Of a stretch of DNA of 64,000 nt, positions 38,401-46,593 are shown one piece after another. Within the stretch, counting starts at the first letter, position 1. Each line of letters starts with the position of its first letter. The position numbers and the translations under genes were made by a program. The notes below the pieces were generated by a model, which worked only from the letters and a program-made list of their open reading frames with translations, was not told the DNA's origin and did no database searches. The stretch is from Paraburkholderia ferrariae NBRC 106233 (lineage in GTDB: Bacteria > Pseudomonadota > Gammaproteobacteria > Burkholderiales > Burkholderiaceae): assembly GCF_000685035.1 (NCBI RefSeq), contig NZ_BAYB01000008.1, forward strand, positions 124,001 to 188,000, in the 5' to 3' direction.

Positions 38401-41400
38401 GGTTGCAACGAGATCGATATTGCCCGCCTCGCCGAGTTTCGCCTCGCAGTCGAGCAGCCCGTGATCGTCGCTCTTGCCGCTGCACAGCACGCCCAGATCG
38501 TGCGTCTGCGTGTGGTTGTCGTAGGCATAGAAGCCGCCCACCATGCGCTTGCGCGACGTGATGGTGGTACGGAATACGCCGCGCACTTCGAGCTTCACGC
38601 CCGCGCGCGGCTTGCCCTGGAGGTCGAGCGCCAGTGCCGTGACCGGCACCGTGCCGCCCACCGACACCCAGCGTCCCGACTTGATGCCCGCCACCACGGC
38701 GGCAGGCCACAGCGTAGCGCTGCCGCCTATCGTCTGCACCTCGCCGTTGGGATCGGCGAAGGTGGTTTCGAGCGCAAGGCGCGTGGGCGCGATCACGGCC
38801 GGCAGGTTCTTCAGCACGAGCGAGCCCGCGCCGTTGCGGTCGAGCGTGAGCGGCTCCTTGTCGGCCACGAGCCTGGCCGTTTCGGCGGCGTCCTGCGGGG
38901 TGGCGTCTTCGTCGTCCGCCTCGCCGTCACCGGTCTTGCCGTTCGCGCTTTCGGGCACGTAGGGCGCGAAGCTGAAGTCACCGAAATCGTCCGTGAAGGT
39001 GGGCGTGTAGTCCTTCACGAGTGCCGAGACCTGCACGGGCAGGTTCGAGGCGGCGCCGCCCGAGACGTAGCCGATCTGCACCGAAACCGGCGCTTCTTTC
39101 GCCGCCACGAGCGGCGAGGTCTTTTCGTTGCGCACGGCGATGCTGCCCGTGAACACCGGCACGCGGAACGCTTCCACGCGGAAGCTGCCGCTGTCGTAGT
39201 TCATGTGGACGCTGTCGCCGCCGCTGTCGTTGCTGTTATCGCCGTCGTCGTTCTGCGCGCCCGGGTCGCCATCGTCGAGCGAGACGTCGTATTCGCCCAG
39301 TTTCGCTTCGGCAGGAATCCTGAACGTTGATACAGCCGTGTGATCGGCGGACCAGGTGAGCGGCAGATGGTAGGTCTGCCCGCTCCCGGTATGGCGGATC
39401 GTCACGCGCCGCGGATACTGTTCGGGGAACGCCAGGCCATGCATGTTTTGCGCGCGGATGAAGTGCTTCATCGATACCGTCTCCCCCGCGCGGAAGAGCG
39501 GTCGGTCGAATACGGTATGCGCGATCACGGTGGGCGTGACGCTCGTGTCGGTGGGCACGTCGAAGCGCCACGCTTCGATGCCGCGGTTCCAGTCCGACTG
39601 CACGAACGCCATGTCGGGGCCGGTCTTCGGATCGTTGATGCGCGCCGAAACGAAGAACCCGCTATAGCTGTTTTCGCCGCACGTGCGCCGGCTCGCAAGC
39701 GGGCCGTCGATGGTCAGCAGGCCATGCGCGTCGGTCTTGCCCGCGGCAACCTGGTCGCCGTTGCAGTCCGATACGCGCACGTCCGCGCCCGGCACCGGTT
39801 CGCCCTTGTCGAGCGTCGTCACCCACACTACGCTGTTCTCGCGGCCCTGCTTGAAATGCACACCGAGGTTGGTGATGAGCACCGCCGTGCGCACGTACAT
39901 CGGCACCGACTTGCCGAGCAGCGAAGCGCCGAGCGAGGGCGAAGCCAGTTCGATCACATAGAAGCCCGGCTTCTGCACGGGTATGCCTACCACCTCGAAT
40001 GGCCGCAGCGCTTTCGGATCGGCCTTGGGCAACGCGAGCGTCTGCACGCCCGGCTGGCCGGCCAGCAGCGAGAGCGAGCGCACGTCGATCAGGCGTTCTT
40101 TCTGGCCGTTGCCGGTGTTCGTGTTCGCATCCGCGTCGGTATTTGCATCGTCGCCGTCACCGGCCGCAGGCTGCACGACCACCGCCGATTTCGCGCGCGC
40201 GAGCAGCCCCGGCACCTGCTTTTCGATGGACGATTCGCTCATGCCATAGGCGTCGAACTGCTCGACGAGGCGCATCCAGCGGCGCATGTCCGTATCCGAA
40301 TCGACGGAAAGCTTCGAGAAGCGCGCCTCGCCCGCGTTGAGCCCCTTGATGTGCAGATCGGCCTCGACGTTGCGCAGCGTGACCGGCACGATCGGCGGCA
40401 TGCCCGGCTCGGCGTAGCGTTCGATGATGCCGAAGGTGGAGGACGAAAACTTCGCGAGCGGCGGCATGGGCGCCGTGGCCATCGGCAACGGAAACAGGTC
40501 GGCGTTCGCGAGCGGCCGCCCGCTCGTATCCTTGAGCCCCGCGGGCGCGAGCACCGTGAGCATCGCGTGGTCGGGCAGCGGCGCGGCGAATTCGATCGTC
40601 CTGACTGCGTTGTCCGTGGTGTCTCCGGTATCGTCCTTTTCCGCGGTCGGCGCGATCTCGCCGTTCGGGCCGCGAAGGCGAAAGCGCCGGGCGTCGGCAC
40701 GCGCAACGTCCGCGCTCAGCTCCACGCGCAGCGGCAGGAGCGGCGAGCACGGCGCCTTCGCGTTCTCGCGCTGGCAACTCATCTTCGCCGTGAACGGCGC
40801 GCGCACCGTGTAGTCGAGCCGGGTCTCGGTATCGTTCGGCGTGCCGTTCGGCCCCTTCACGCCCTTGCCGTAGACAAGCTGCATTTTCGCGCTCGAGGGC
40901 AGCGTCTGCTGGCATGCGATCGTGAGTACGCGCGCGCTGTCCTTCTGAAGCTGGAAATGCTTGAGGAGCGTCGCGCGCGTGGCGGCATCGACGTTGCGCA
41001 CCGGGATGCGGTTGCCGAGCCCCTCCGACTCGCACCACACATGCTCGTGCACCGAGGCATCGGTGGCCGGGCCGTTGAGCGTGAGCACGAACACCTGGTT
41101 CTCTTCGATCTCGCCGGCGTAGGGCGCACGGTCCACGGGGAACGGGCCGCCGGTCGAAAACGCATAGCGCCGCGCGCCCGTCACAGCGTTGCCCGCCACC
41201 GACTTCAGCGCGTCGTCGAGCACGACGCTGCACTGCACGTCCGGCGGCAGCGCCGCCTTGAAATTCCACTTCCAGGTCTTTTCGTCGATCCATTCGCCCT
41301 GGCCTGCGGCCGCCGCGGCGTTGGTGCACGTCACGTGCGCGGGAGCCGGAGCGGCCGGGGCGCCGAAGGCCACCATCGGCTCGTCGAACTTGATCACGAC

Positions 41401-41547
41401 TTCGAGCGCCTGCGCGACCGTGCCCTGGGGCGACACGCTCAGCGTGCGCGCCGCATCCGCCCGCCAGCCGAAGAGCGCGGAAGCGCCCAGCATGACGGCC
41501 AGCGCCGCCGTCCACCACCCGATCTTTTTCGCGTTATGGGTTTGCAT
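35467..41547 (-). CDS. bacterial alpha-2-macroglobulin with thioester
   Basis: 2026 aa periplasmic protease trap. The N-terminus has a signal sequence or anchor (IGWWTAALAVMLGASALFGW) without a lipobox, unlike E. coli YfhM. Macroglobulin domains are followed by the thioester motif YPYGCLEQQTS with Cys1546 and Gln1549 intact, the alpha-helical thioester domain and a receptor-binding-like end. Three acidic low-complexity inserts (about residues 465-485, 765-790 and 865-890) are unusual. It is the upstream gene of pbpC; the pair is thought to guard the cell envelope, with PbpC repairing peptidoglycan after breach. Start ATG 41547 has AGGGA upstream. Confidence 0.93.
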   Translation of the reverse strand: MQTHNAKKIGWWTAALAVMLGASALFGWRADAARTLSVSPQGTVAQALEVVIKFDEPMVAFGAPAAPAPAHVTCTNAAAAAGQGEWIDEKTWKWNFKAALPPDVQCSVVLDDALKSVAGNAVTGARRYAFSTGGPFPVDRAPYAGEIEENQVFVLTLNGPATDASVHEHVWCESEGLGNRIPVRNVDAATRATLLKHFQLQKDSARVLTIACQQTLPSSAKMQLVYGKGVKGPNGTPNDTETRLDYTVRAPFTAKMSCQRENAKAPCSPLLPLRVELSADVARADARRFRLRGPNGEIAPTAEKDDTGDTTDNAVRTIEFAAPLPDHAMLTVLAPAGLKDTSGRPLANADLFPLPMATAPMPPLAKFSSSTFGIIERYAEPGMPPIVPVTLRNVEADLHIKGLNAGEARFSKLSVDSDTDMRRWMRLVEQFDAYGMSESSIEKQVPGLLARAKSAVVVQPAAGDGDDANTDADANTNTGNGQKERLIDVRSLSLLAGQPGVQTLALPKADPKALRPFEVVGIPVQKPGFYVIELASPSLGASLLGKSVPMYVRTAVLITNLGVHFKQGRENSVVWVTTLDKGEPVPGADVRVSDCNGDQVAAGKTDAHGLLTIDGPLASRRTCGENSYSGFFVSARINDPKTGPDMAFVQSDWNRGIEAWRFDVPTDTSVTPTVIAHTVFDRPLFRAGETVSMKHFIRAQNMHGLAFPEQYPRRVTIRHTGSGQTYHLPLTWSADHTAVSTFRIPAEAKLGEYDVSLDDGDPGAQNDDGDNSNDSGGDSVHMNYDSGSFRVEAFRVPVFTGSIAVRNEKTSPLVAAKEAPVSVQIGYVSGGAASNLPVQVSALVKDYTPTFTDDFGDFSFAPYVPESANGKTGDGEADDEDATPQDAAETARLVADKEPLTLDRNGAGSLVLKNLPAVIAPTRLALETTFADPNGEVQTIGGSATLWPAAVVAGIKSGRWVSVGGTVPVTALALDLQGKPRAGVKLEVRGVFRTTITSRKRMVGGFYAYDNHTQTHDLGVLCSGKSDDHGLLDCEAKLGEAGNIDLVATATDGDGHASTATTSVWVTREDELWFGSDNTDRIDVLPEKTSYEPGETARFQVRMPFRFATALVAVEREGIIETHVVHLDGRDPTVELKVSDQWGPNVYVSVLALRGRIHEVPWYSFFTWGWKAPLEWARAFWYEGRQYEPPTPLVDLSKPAYRYGLAQIRVGTAAHRLDVTVTPDAKRYAVRGKAHVALRVQLPNGQPVPAGTQVAVAAVDEALLELMKNESWNLLDAMLQQRAYGVETSTAQMEIVGRRHFGRKAVPAGGGGGHAATRELFDTLLYWNPNVTLDAKGEAQVDVPLNDSLTRFRIVAVAASGAQRFGTGSATIESTQDLQLISGLPPLVREGDAFRAQFTLRNTTSRAMKVVVTPSVPPLTLAPQTVDLAPDASREIAWTATVPDGLADADLPALVWNVSAAEQGGAHASDAVKLTQRVSAAIPVTVQQATLAQVDGTLSVPVAPPAHASAAKDGRVRGGIAVSLQPKLADGLPGVARWLERYPYGCLEQQTSVALGLRDPARWQAVLTHMPVYLDSDGLANYFPPSDDSPNRGSPTLTAYLLAVTDEASKLDSHFALPDALRTKMEDGLTRFVEGRIQRDTWAPRRDLDLRKLAAIDALSRYGAANARLFGSIEIAPNQWPTSAVIDYYASLSRMRDVPDREAKLAQLEQILRARLTYQGTQLTFSTADGDNLWWLMTNTQVNAARLALAFVDNPAWKDEMPRLVTGLLAMQNNGAWDTTTANAYGSIAVERFSQVFEREGVTGTTKIALGSAQRTVSWSAAPAGAASGAMAATRSAAVRGVLLGWPAQGQGGTLALTQEGTGKPWATVESLAAVPLQAPFAAGYRITKTVTAVEPAVKGVYTRGDVLRVHLDIDAQSDMTWVVVNDPVPAGATILGSGLGRDSAVATQGEKHGEDEPWPAFIERGFDGYRAYYDYLPKGKVSIEYTVRLNNVGTFGLPPTRVEALYAPAIFGAVPNAPVVVKPAP

Positions 41548-41562
41548 CGCCCGTCCCTGTTT

Positions 41563-42060
41563 TCACGTCTTTTTCGCGTACGTTACTGGCGGCTTTCCGC
41601 GCAGCGTGGGCAGCATGGTAGCGCGCGGCCCAGGCAGACGCGCCGAAAGTGTGCTGCCACCCGTAGTGTCGCGCGGGCGGCAGCCGCAGCCCAGGGCCGG
41701 CCCGGCGGATCGGGCCACGCCCTCTACCGCGACCGCCGCCGGCGTTTCGGCATCGGGCATGAGCGGCATGTCGAGCACGCCGACGAACGTGGGCAGATCG
41801 CGCAAGCCCGCAGCGAAAAAGACCGCCACGCTCACGGCCGCGATGCGCCGGTCGGTCCGCCTGCGCCGCGCGGCGAACCACATGAACGCGCCCGAAGTCA
41901 CGAAGAAGTTGCACGCGTGGCCGATCGCGAGGATGTCGCGCGTTTCGGCAATGAGCCGCGGCACCAGGAGCATGGCGAGCGCGCCCACGAGCACCACGGC
42001 CCACGGCGCCAGTTCGTAACGCGGCAGGCGGCGTTCGGCATGGCACAGGACGAACATTGC
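41563..42060 (-). pseudogene. degraded membrane sensor fragment (7TM-DISM-like histidine kinase)
   Basis: An open frame of about 170 codons has three or four hydrophobic helices (LAPWAVVLVGALAMLLVPRL, ILAIGHACNFFVTSGAFMWFA, RIAAVSVAVFFAAGLRDLPTFVG) but no start with a ribosome-binding site and no kinase domain. GLRDLPTFVGVL resembles the ARDLLVFTG-type helix end of 7TM-DISM sensor kinases in this group. The C-terminal 50 residues are low-complexity. It is probably a decayed sensor gene; the identification is tentative. Confidence 0.4.
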
Positions 42061-42099
42061 GTACGCCGCGCCGTAGAAACGATCAGTGCGAGCGAATTC

Positions 42100-42390
42100 A
42101 CGCGCTCCCAGCCGTTCGTGTCCGCGCACGGCCTGGGTGGCCATGACCTGGTTGAGCGCCACCCTGCGCCCCGCGAGCGTCATCGGGTCGAACCCGCGGC
42201 AGGCCGATGAGATACCCCGTCGCTCCGGCCTGCAAGGCCGTGACGATGATCTGCTTCGTACTCCGTACTCCACGCCGGGATTGCCAGAATCGGCCGCGCG
42301 GGATCGCTCGGGGAAAGCTCGGGCAGTTCGGGCAGCGCTTGGGTCATGGGTCCGGCAAGACTGGCGAGAGCGCCAGGGTTTGTTCACTAA
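42100..42390 (-). pseudogene. frameshifted receiver-domain fragment (NarL-type response regulator)
   Basis: Two adjacent frames on the minus strand give PILAIPAWSTEYEAD and then IIVTALQAGATGYLIGLPRV. The second is the typical alpha4-beta5 region of a receiver domain (AL-AGA-GYL), so a frameshift near 42250 splits the gene. Neither frame continues into a DNA-binding domain. With the neighbouring sensor fragment it looks like the remains of a two-component system. Confidence 0.4.
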
Positions 42391-42662
42391 TCACTCATGC
42401 GGACAGACCCTGGCTTCGCACAATTGCGCGGGACGCGCGGCGTTTCGCCTGCGGATTACCTGATTCCAGGTATTGCCGCCCCTGCGGCCAGCGATTCAAA
42501 TAGTCCGAGAATCCAGAGGGCATTGGAAAAGAGGCCGTCGCGGCCGCAAGACCAGGACGGCCGCGCGAACACGCAACCTTCTACGAGCGCGGGGGCGGTG
42601 GTCCGGTGCGGGCGAAAAAGAACAGGGGCGCCCGCACCGGCGAAGCCGGCCAGTGAGAGACC

Positions 42663-42983
42663 ATGGATCATGCAAGAAAGAGCCGGCGAGCCGCCGGCAC
42701 GGGCTGGTGCGAGGAGCGGTACAGCCTGGAACTGGCGCGCGGCGGCTCGCATATCGCGAGCATGCTCTCGGCGCAGAGCCGCGCCGGCGCTATTGCCGAA
42801 GTCGTCGAGAACTTCGTGCTGCGGTACGGCGAAACCGATCTCACCGTTTTCCTCGACGTGCTTGCCGAGCGCCTCACGCGGCGCGGGGCGCCCGAGGCCG
42901 CGGCAGCGGTCGCCGGCGTCGGCCCACGCCACAGCAGCAGTGGCAGTGGCACCGGCGCCGGCGCGAAGAAGCGCCTGGCCTGA
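42663..42983 (+). CDS. small hypothetical protein
   Basis: 106 aa. The middle (SLELARGGSHIASMLSAQSRAGAIAEVVENFVLRYGETDLTVFLDVLAERLTRRG) looks like a folded helical domain, while both ends are low-complexity. GAGAG is close before the ATG. I recognise no family, and the call rests on codon-position GC bias and the well-formed core. The 270 bp upstream hold no gene I can support. Confidence 0.45.
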   Translation: MDHARKSRRAAGTGWCEERYSLELARGGSHIASMLSAQSRAGAIAEVVENFVLRYGETDLTVFLDVLAERLTRRGAPEAAAAVAGVGPRHSSSGSGTGAGAKKRLA

Positions 42984-43019
42984 GCGCGCCTCACGCGCCG
43001 TTGCAGCGTGGAGCGTTTC

Positions 43020-43811
43020 CTACCGTGCCGCGTCGCGATAGCGCCCGGCCGGTTGCGACTGCGTGAAATTTGCCGCCATGGCAAGGCGAGCCGCGTCGAA
43101 GTCGGCCCATTGACGGTCGTCGGGCAGCGGCGGAATCGTCACCGTTTCGCGGCGGTCGTAGCCCACCAGCGCCGCATCCACGAGATCGCCCACTTCCATC
43201 ACCCCCTGGAGCGCATTGACGTCCTTGCCGGAGCGCGCCCAGATCTCGGTGCGCGTGGCGGCAGGCAGCACGGCCTGCACGTAGACGCCCCGCTCGCCGA
43301 GCTCGATGTGCAGCCCCTGCGACAGCGAGAGCACGAAAGCCTTCGTCGCGCCATAAACGCTCGCGCCGTATTCCGGCAGAAGCCCCAGCACCGAAGCGAT
43401 GTTGACGATCGCACCGCTGCCTTCGCGCGCGAAGCGCGGCGCCACGGCGGCCGCCAGCCGCGCAAGCGCGGTGACGTTGAGATCGATGAGCTTGCCCACC
43501 GCCTCCGCCCCCTGCTCCACGAACGTGCCCGGCAGGCTCGCGCCCGCATTGTTGATCAGGACACCGATGCGTTCGTCTTCGGCAAGACGCTTTTCGATGC
43601 GCGCGAGATCGGCGCGATCGGTCAGATCGGCGCGCACCACCTCGACCTTCACCCCGTCGCGGGCGGCAAGCCACGCGGCGAGTTCTTCCATGCGGGCGAG
43701 GTCGCGTGCGACCAGCACGAGATCGTGGCCGCGCTGCGCAAACCGGTCGGCATACACGGCGCCGATGCCGGTGGACGCACCCGTAATCAACACGGCAGGA
43801 CGAGCAGACAT
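43020..43811 (-). CDS. short-chain dehydrogenase/reductase
   Basis: 263 aa classical SDR. The cofactor loop TGASTGIGAVYADRF is near residue 10, NNAG follows near residue 87, and the catalytic Ser is in NIASVLG with YGATK (Tyr and Lys) near residue 150. Arg residues after the first strand (VARDLARMEEL) favour NADP(H). It is divergent from a TetR regulator, with two palindromes between them, so the pair is likely a ligand-induced detoxification unit. AAGGAG lies 7 nt before ATG 43811. Substrate unknown. Confidence 0.88.
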   Translation of the reverse strand: MSARPAVLITGASTGIGAVYADRFAQRGHDLVLVARDLARMEELAAWLAARDGVKVEVVRADLTDRADLARIEKRLAEDERIGVLINNAGASLPGTFVEQGAEAVGKLIDLNVTALARLAAAVAPRFAREGSGAIVNIASVLGLLPEYGASVYGATKAFVLSLSQGLHIELGERGVYVQAVLPAATRTEIWARSGKDVNALQGVMEVGDLVDAALVGYDRRETVTIPPLPDDRQWADFDAARLAMAANFTQSQPAGRYRDAAR

Positions 43812-43840
43812 CTGGAATCTCCTTGAGGATTCGAACTTTT

Positions 43841-43858
43841 ACATGATAATAATCATGT
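43841..43858. promoter_or_regulatory. palindromic operator 1 between SDR and TetR genes
   Basis: ACATGAT-AATA-ATCATGT is a perfect 7-bp inverted repeat with a 4-nt centre. It lies in the divergent promoter region and is AT-rich against the local background. It is a likely TetR operator, by position. Confidence 0.55.
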
Positions 43859-43866
43859 ATTCGAGA

Positions 43867-43890
43867 ATGATGATGACCATCATATATAAT
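43867..43890. promoter_or_regulatory. palindromic operator 2 and -10 box of the tetR-type gene
   Basis: ATGATG-N5-CATCAT (43867-43883) is a second inverted repeat 9 nt from the first. It is followed directly by TATAAT (43885-43890), a perfect -10 for the TetR-type gene on +. Binding of TetR here would block its own promoter. Confidence 0.55.
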
Positions 43891-43924
43891 GTCAAGCATG
43901 GATTGAGACGAATGGGAGCAGGCA

Positions 43925-44485
43925 ATGAGAGTCAGCCGGGAGCAGGTTGCAGCCAACCGCGCGAGGATTCTGGAAGCCGCCAGCGCGCTGTTCCGCGCGC
44001 GCGGCTACGACGCGGTCACGGTGGCCGACGTGATGAACGCCGCCGGGCTCACGCACGGCGGCTTCTACGGCTATTTCAAGTCGAAGGACGCGTTGATCGC
44101 CCAGACGCTCGCGCACGTGTTCTCGCAGGGCGAAACGGGCAGCGCCGATCTCACGCATTTCGCGGCCGGCTACCTGTCGCCCGCGCACCGCGACAACGTG
44201 GCGGCGGGCTGCCCCACGGCAGCACTGGGCGCGGAAACCGTGCGGCAAACGCCCGAGGCGCGCGCGGTGATGGCCGAGGGTTTGAAAAAGACGATCGAGC
44301 GCTTTAGCGCAGGTCTTGCGGACGAAGCCGCCGGCGAGGCGCGCAGAAAAGCCATTGGCGCGTGGTCGGCGATGGTGGGCGCGGTCATTCTCGCGCGCCT
44401 GATCGACGATCCGGCGCTATCGGACGAAGTGCTCGAACAAACGCGCGCCTGGATCGGCGACCAGGGCGTGGGCAACGGGGCGTGA
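43925..44485 (+). CDS. TetR-family transcriptional regulator
   Basis: 186 aa. The N-terminal helix-turn-helix is RARILEAASALFRARGYDAVTVADVMNAAGLTHGGFYGYFKSKDAL, and the ligand-binding domain includes RDNVAAGCPTAALGAETVRQ with a Cys. This pattern is common in TetR regulators next to SDR or oxidoreductase genes. It is divergent from the SDR gene and probably represses both. GGGAG lies 6 nt before the ATG. Confidence 0.9.
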   Translation: MRVSREQVAANRARILEAASALFRARGYDAVTVADVMNAAGLTHGGFYGYFKSKDALIAQTLAHVFSQGETGSADLTHFAAGYLSPAHRDNVAAGCPTAALGAETVRQTPEARAVMAEGLKKTIERFSAGLADEAAGEARRKAIGAWSAMVGAVILARLIDDPALSDEVLEQTRAWIGDQGVGNGA

Positions 44486-44507
44486 ATCGTTGTGGTGCAA
44501 AAGACAA

Positions 44508-44538
44508 ACGCCGCGCGAACCGTGAGTTCGCGCGGCGT
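44508..44538 (-). terminator. rho-independent terminator of the DUF4148 gene
   Basis: A perfect 13-bp stem (44508-44520 with 44526-44538) and loop CGTGA. On the minus strand it is followed by TTTGTCTTTT, so it ends the DUF4148 transcript. It may also end tetR transcription from the other side. Confidence 0.8.
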
Positions 44539-44579
44539 GATAACGCGAATTCAAGCCCCTTTTACAGGGCTCCCCCGCA

Positions 44580-44912
44580 TTAATGCGGGTTATACATGCG
44601 CAGCGGCGGCGAATAGCTGCTGACCGCACGGTCGCTCGGGCCGCCGCTTTGCGACGAACCGGTCGTGGCCGAACCGTAGCCACTGGTTTGAACACCGTTC
44701 TGGGCATCCACGCGCGCTTGCGCCGCCTGGATGTCCTCCGGGTAGTAACGGTCGTTGGCTTCCGGGTGATAGCCGGCTTGTTCGAGCTGGATCAGTTCGC
44801 CGCGAACCTGCCCGCGCGTGACCGGACCATTACTGGACTGCGCCTGGGCGAACGAGACGGCCGGGACTGCCAGCACGGCAGCAAGCGCAACGGCCTTGAT
44901 GAGCGATTTCAT
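44580..44912 (-). CDS. DUF4148 family exported small protein
   Basis: 110 aa with signal peptide MKSLIKAVALAAVLAVPAVSFA, then the conserved VTRGQVRGELIQLEQAGYHPEANDRYYPEDIQAAQARV of DUF4148 and a Ser/Gly-rich end. The family is abundant in Burkholderiaceae and of unknown, probably periplasmic, function. GGAGG lies 7 nt before ATG 44912. The stop is followed by a clear terminator. Confidence 0.92.
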   Translation of the reverse strand: MKSLIKAVALAAVLAVPAVSFAQAQSSNGPVTRGQVRGELIQLEQAGYHPEANDRYYPEDIQAAQARVDAQNGVQTSGYGSATTGSSQSGGPSDRAVSSYSPPLRMYNPH

Positions 44913-45184
44913 GACACTACCTCCGAGAATTTGAATTGCCGGCGCAGTTCTTTTCTGCATCCGTTGAAGACAGTGTAGAGAGGTACGAGCCGCAGATAAA
45001 TGTCGCCTCAATGAAATCACTGTTTTCGTAGAGCGGATAATCGGCTGCCCGAAACAGCGTCTCGCCCCTGCCCGCTTATCCTTTCTGCTCATATCGTTAT
45101 TTCGCCATGGAATAAGGGACATAATCCGCACGCGATGCGCGCGGCGGGTGCATCATGAGGGCTCACCGACGAGGGGGATTGCCC

Positions 45185-46579
45185 ATGGCCACCTGGAAGC
45201 CCGATCCGTCCTTTTACCCGTCCGCCCGCATGGCGGGCGGCGCGCCGAAAGAAACGCTCGCGTACGTCGCGAGCTTCGACCCCACCCGCCAGGTTCCGGA
45301 TACGCTCGACGTGGTCGATCTGGACCCCGCTTCCGCCGGCTACGGGCGCATCGTCCATCGCCTGCCCATGCCCAATGCCGGCGACGAACTGCATCACTTC
45401 GGCTGGAACGCCTGCAGTTCGTGCCTGTGCCCCAACGCGCCGCATCCGCACTCCGAGCGCCGCTACCTGGTCGTACCGGGTCTGCGCTCGTCGCGCATTC
45501 ATATCGTCGATACGAAGCCGGACCCGCGCGCGCCGCGCATCGTGCGCGTGCACGAGCCCGAAACGGTCGCGCAGCGCGCGGGCTACACGCGCCCGCACAC
45601 GGTGCATTGCGGGCCCGAGGGCATTTACGTCACGGCGCTCGCCAACGCCGAAGGCGAGGCGCCCGGCGGCATCTTCCTGATGGATCACGAGAGCTTCGAC
45701 ATCCTCGGCCAGTGGGAAATCGAGCGCGGCCCGCAGCAGTTGGCCTACGACGGCTGGTGGCATCTGGGCTTCGACACCGTGGTCACGAGCGAATGGGGGC
45801 TGCCCGCCACCTTCGAAAACGGCCTCGTGCCCGAGGTGCTGCTGGGCGGCCAGTACGGCCACCGGCTGCACTTCTGGGATCTGCATACGCGCCGGCACAA
45901 GCAGACGCTCGATTTCGGGGCCGAAAACCAGATCGTATTCGAGTTGCGTCCCGCGCACAACCCCACGCGGCCATACGGCTTCGTGAATTCCGTGATCAGC
46001 CTGAAGGACCTCTCCGCGTCCATCTGGCAGTGGTATCGGGACGGCGATCAATGGGCCGCGCGCAAGATCATCGAGATCCCTGCCGAGCCCGCCGACCCCG
46101 ACCTGCTCCCGCCGCTGCTCAAGGGCTTCGGCGCCGTGCCGCCGCTCGTCACCGACATCGCGCTCTCGCTCGACGACCGTTTCCTCTACGCCGCATGCTG
46201 GGGCACGGGCGAGCTGCGCCAGTACGACGTGTCCGACCCGGAGCACGCGCAACTGACCGGCAGCGTGCGCATCGGCGGGATCGTGGCGCGCGCGGCGCAC
46301 CCGGGTGCGCCGGGCAAGGCGCTCAATGGTGGCCCGCAAATGGTGGAAGTGAGCCGCGACGGCGAACGCGTCTATTTCACCAACTCGCTCTATGGCGCGA
46401 TCGACGGGCAGTTCTACCCCGACGGCATCGACGGCTGGATGGTGAAGCTCGACGCTGCGCCCGAAGGCGGCCTCGCGTTCGACGAGCGCTTCCTGATCGA
46501 ATGGCCGAAATCGCATCGGCCGCATCAGGTACGGCTCGAAGGCGGCGACTGCTCATCCGATTCGTACTGCTATCCATAA
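45185..46579 (+). CDS. selenium-binding protein / methanethiol oxidase family (SBP56, SELENBP1-like)
   Basis: 464 aa beta-propeller. Family hallmarks are DELHHFGWNACSSCLCPN near residue 74 (CSSC), RPHTVHCGPEGIYVTALANAEGEAPGG, WWHLGFDTVVTSEWG, GGQYGHRLHFWDLHTRRHKQTL and NGGPQMVEVSRDGERVYFTNSLYG. Characterised bacterial members are copper-dependent methanethiol oxidases, giving formaldehyde, H2S and H2O2. No signal peptide is visible, unlike the periplasmic methylotroph enzyme. GAGGGGG is 7 nt before ATG 45185. It precedes a membrane protein gene by 14 nt. Confidence 0.9.
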   Translation: MATWKPDPSFYPSARMAGGAPKETLAYVASFDPTRQVPDTLDVVDLDPASAGYGRIVHRLPMPNAGDELHHFGWNACSSCLCPNAPHPHSERRYLVVPGLRSSRIHIVDTKPDPRAPRIVRVHEPETVAQRAGYTRPHTVHCGPEGIYVTALANAEGEAPGGIFLMDHESFDILGQWEIERGPQQLAYDGWWHLGFDTVVTSEWGLPATFENGLVPEVLLGGQYGHRLHFWDLHTRRHKQTLDFGAENQIVFELRPAHNPTRPYGFVNSVISLKDLSASIWQWYRDGDQWAARKIIEIPAEPADPDLLPPLLKGFGAVPPLVTDIALSLDDRFLYAACWGTGELRQYDVSDPEHAQLTGSVRIGGIVARAAHPGAPGKALNGGPQMVEVSRDGERVYFTNSLYGAIDGQFYPDGIDGWMVKLDAAPEGGLAFDERFLIEWPKSHRPHQVRLEGGDCSSDSYCYP

Positions 46580-46593
46580 GCCCAGCGCACGGC

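Noticed and set aside
37027..42210. long frames on + opposite the macroglobulin gene
   Set aside because: The translations lack any domain, while the minus frame has an intact thioester motif and full-length homology.
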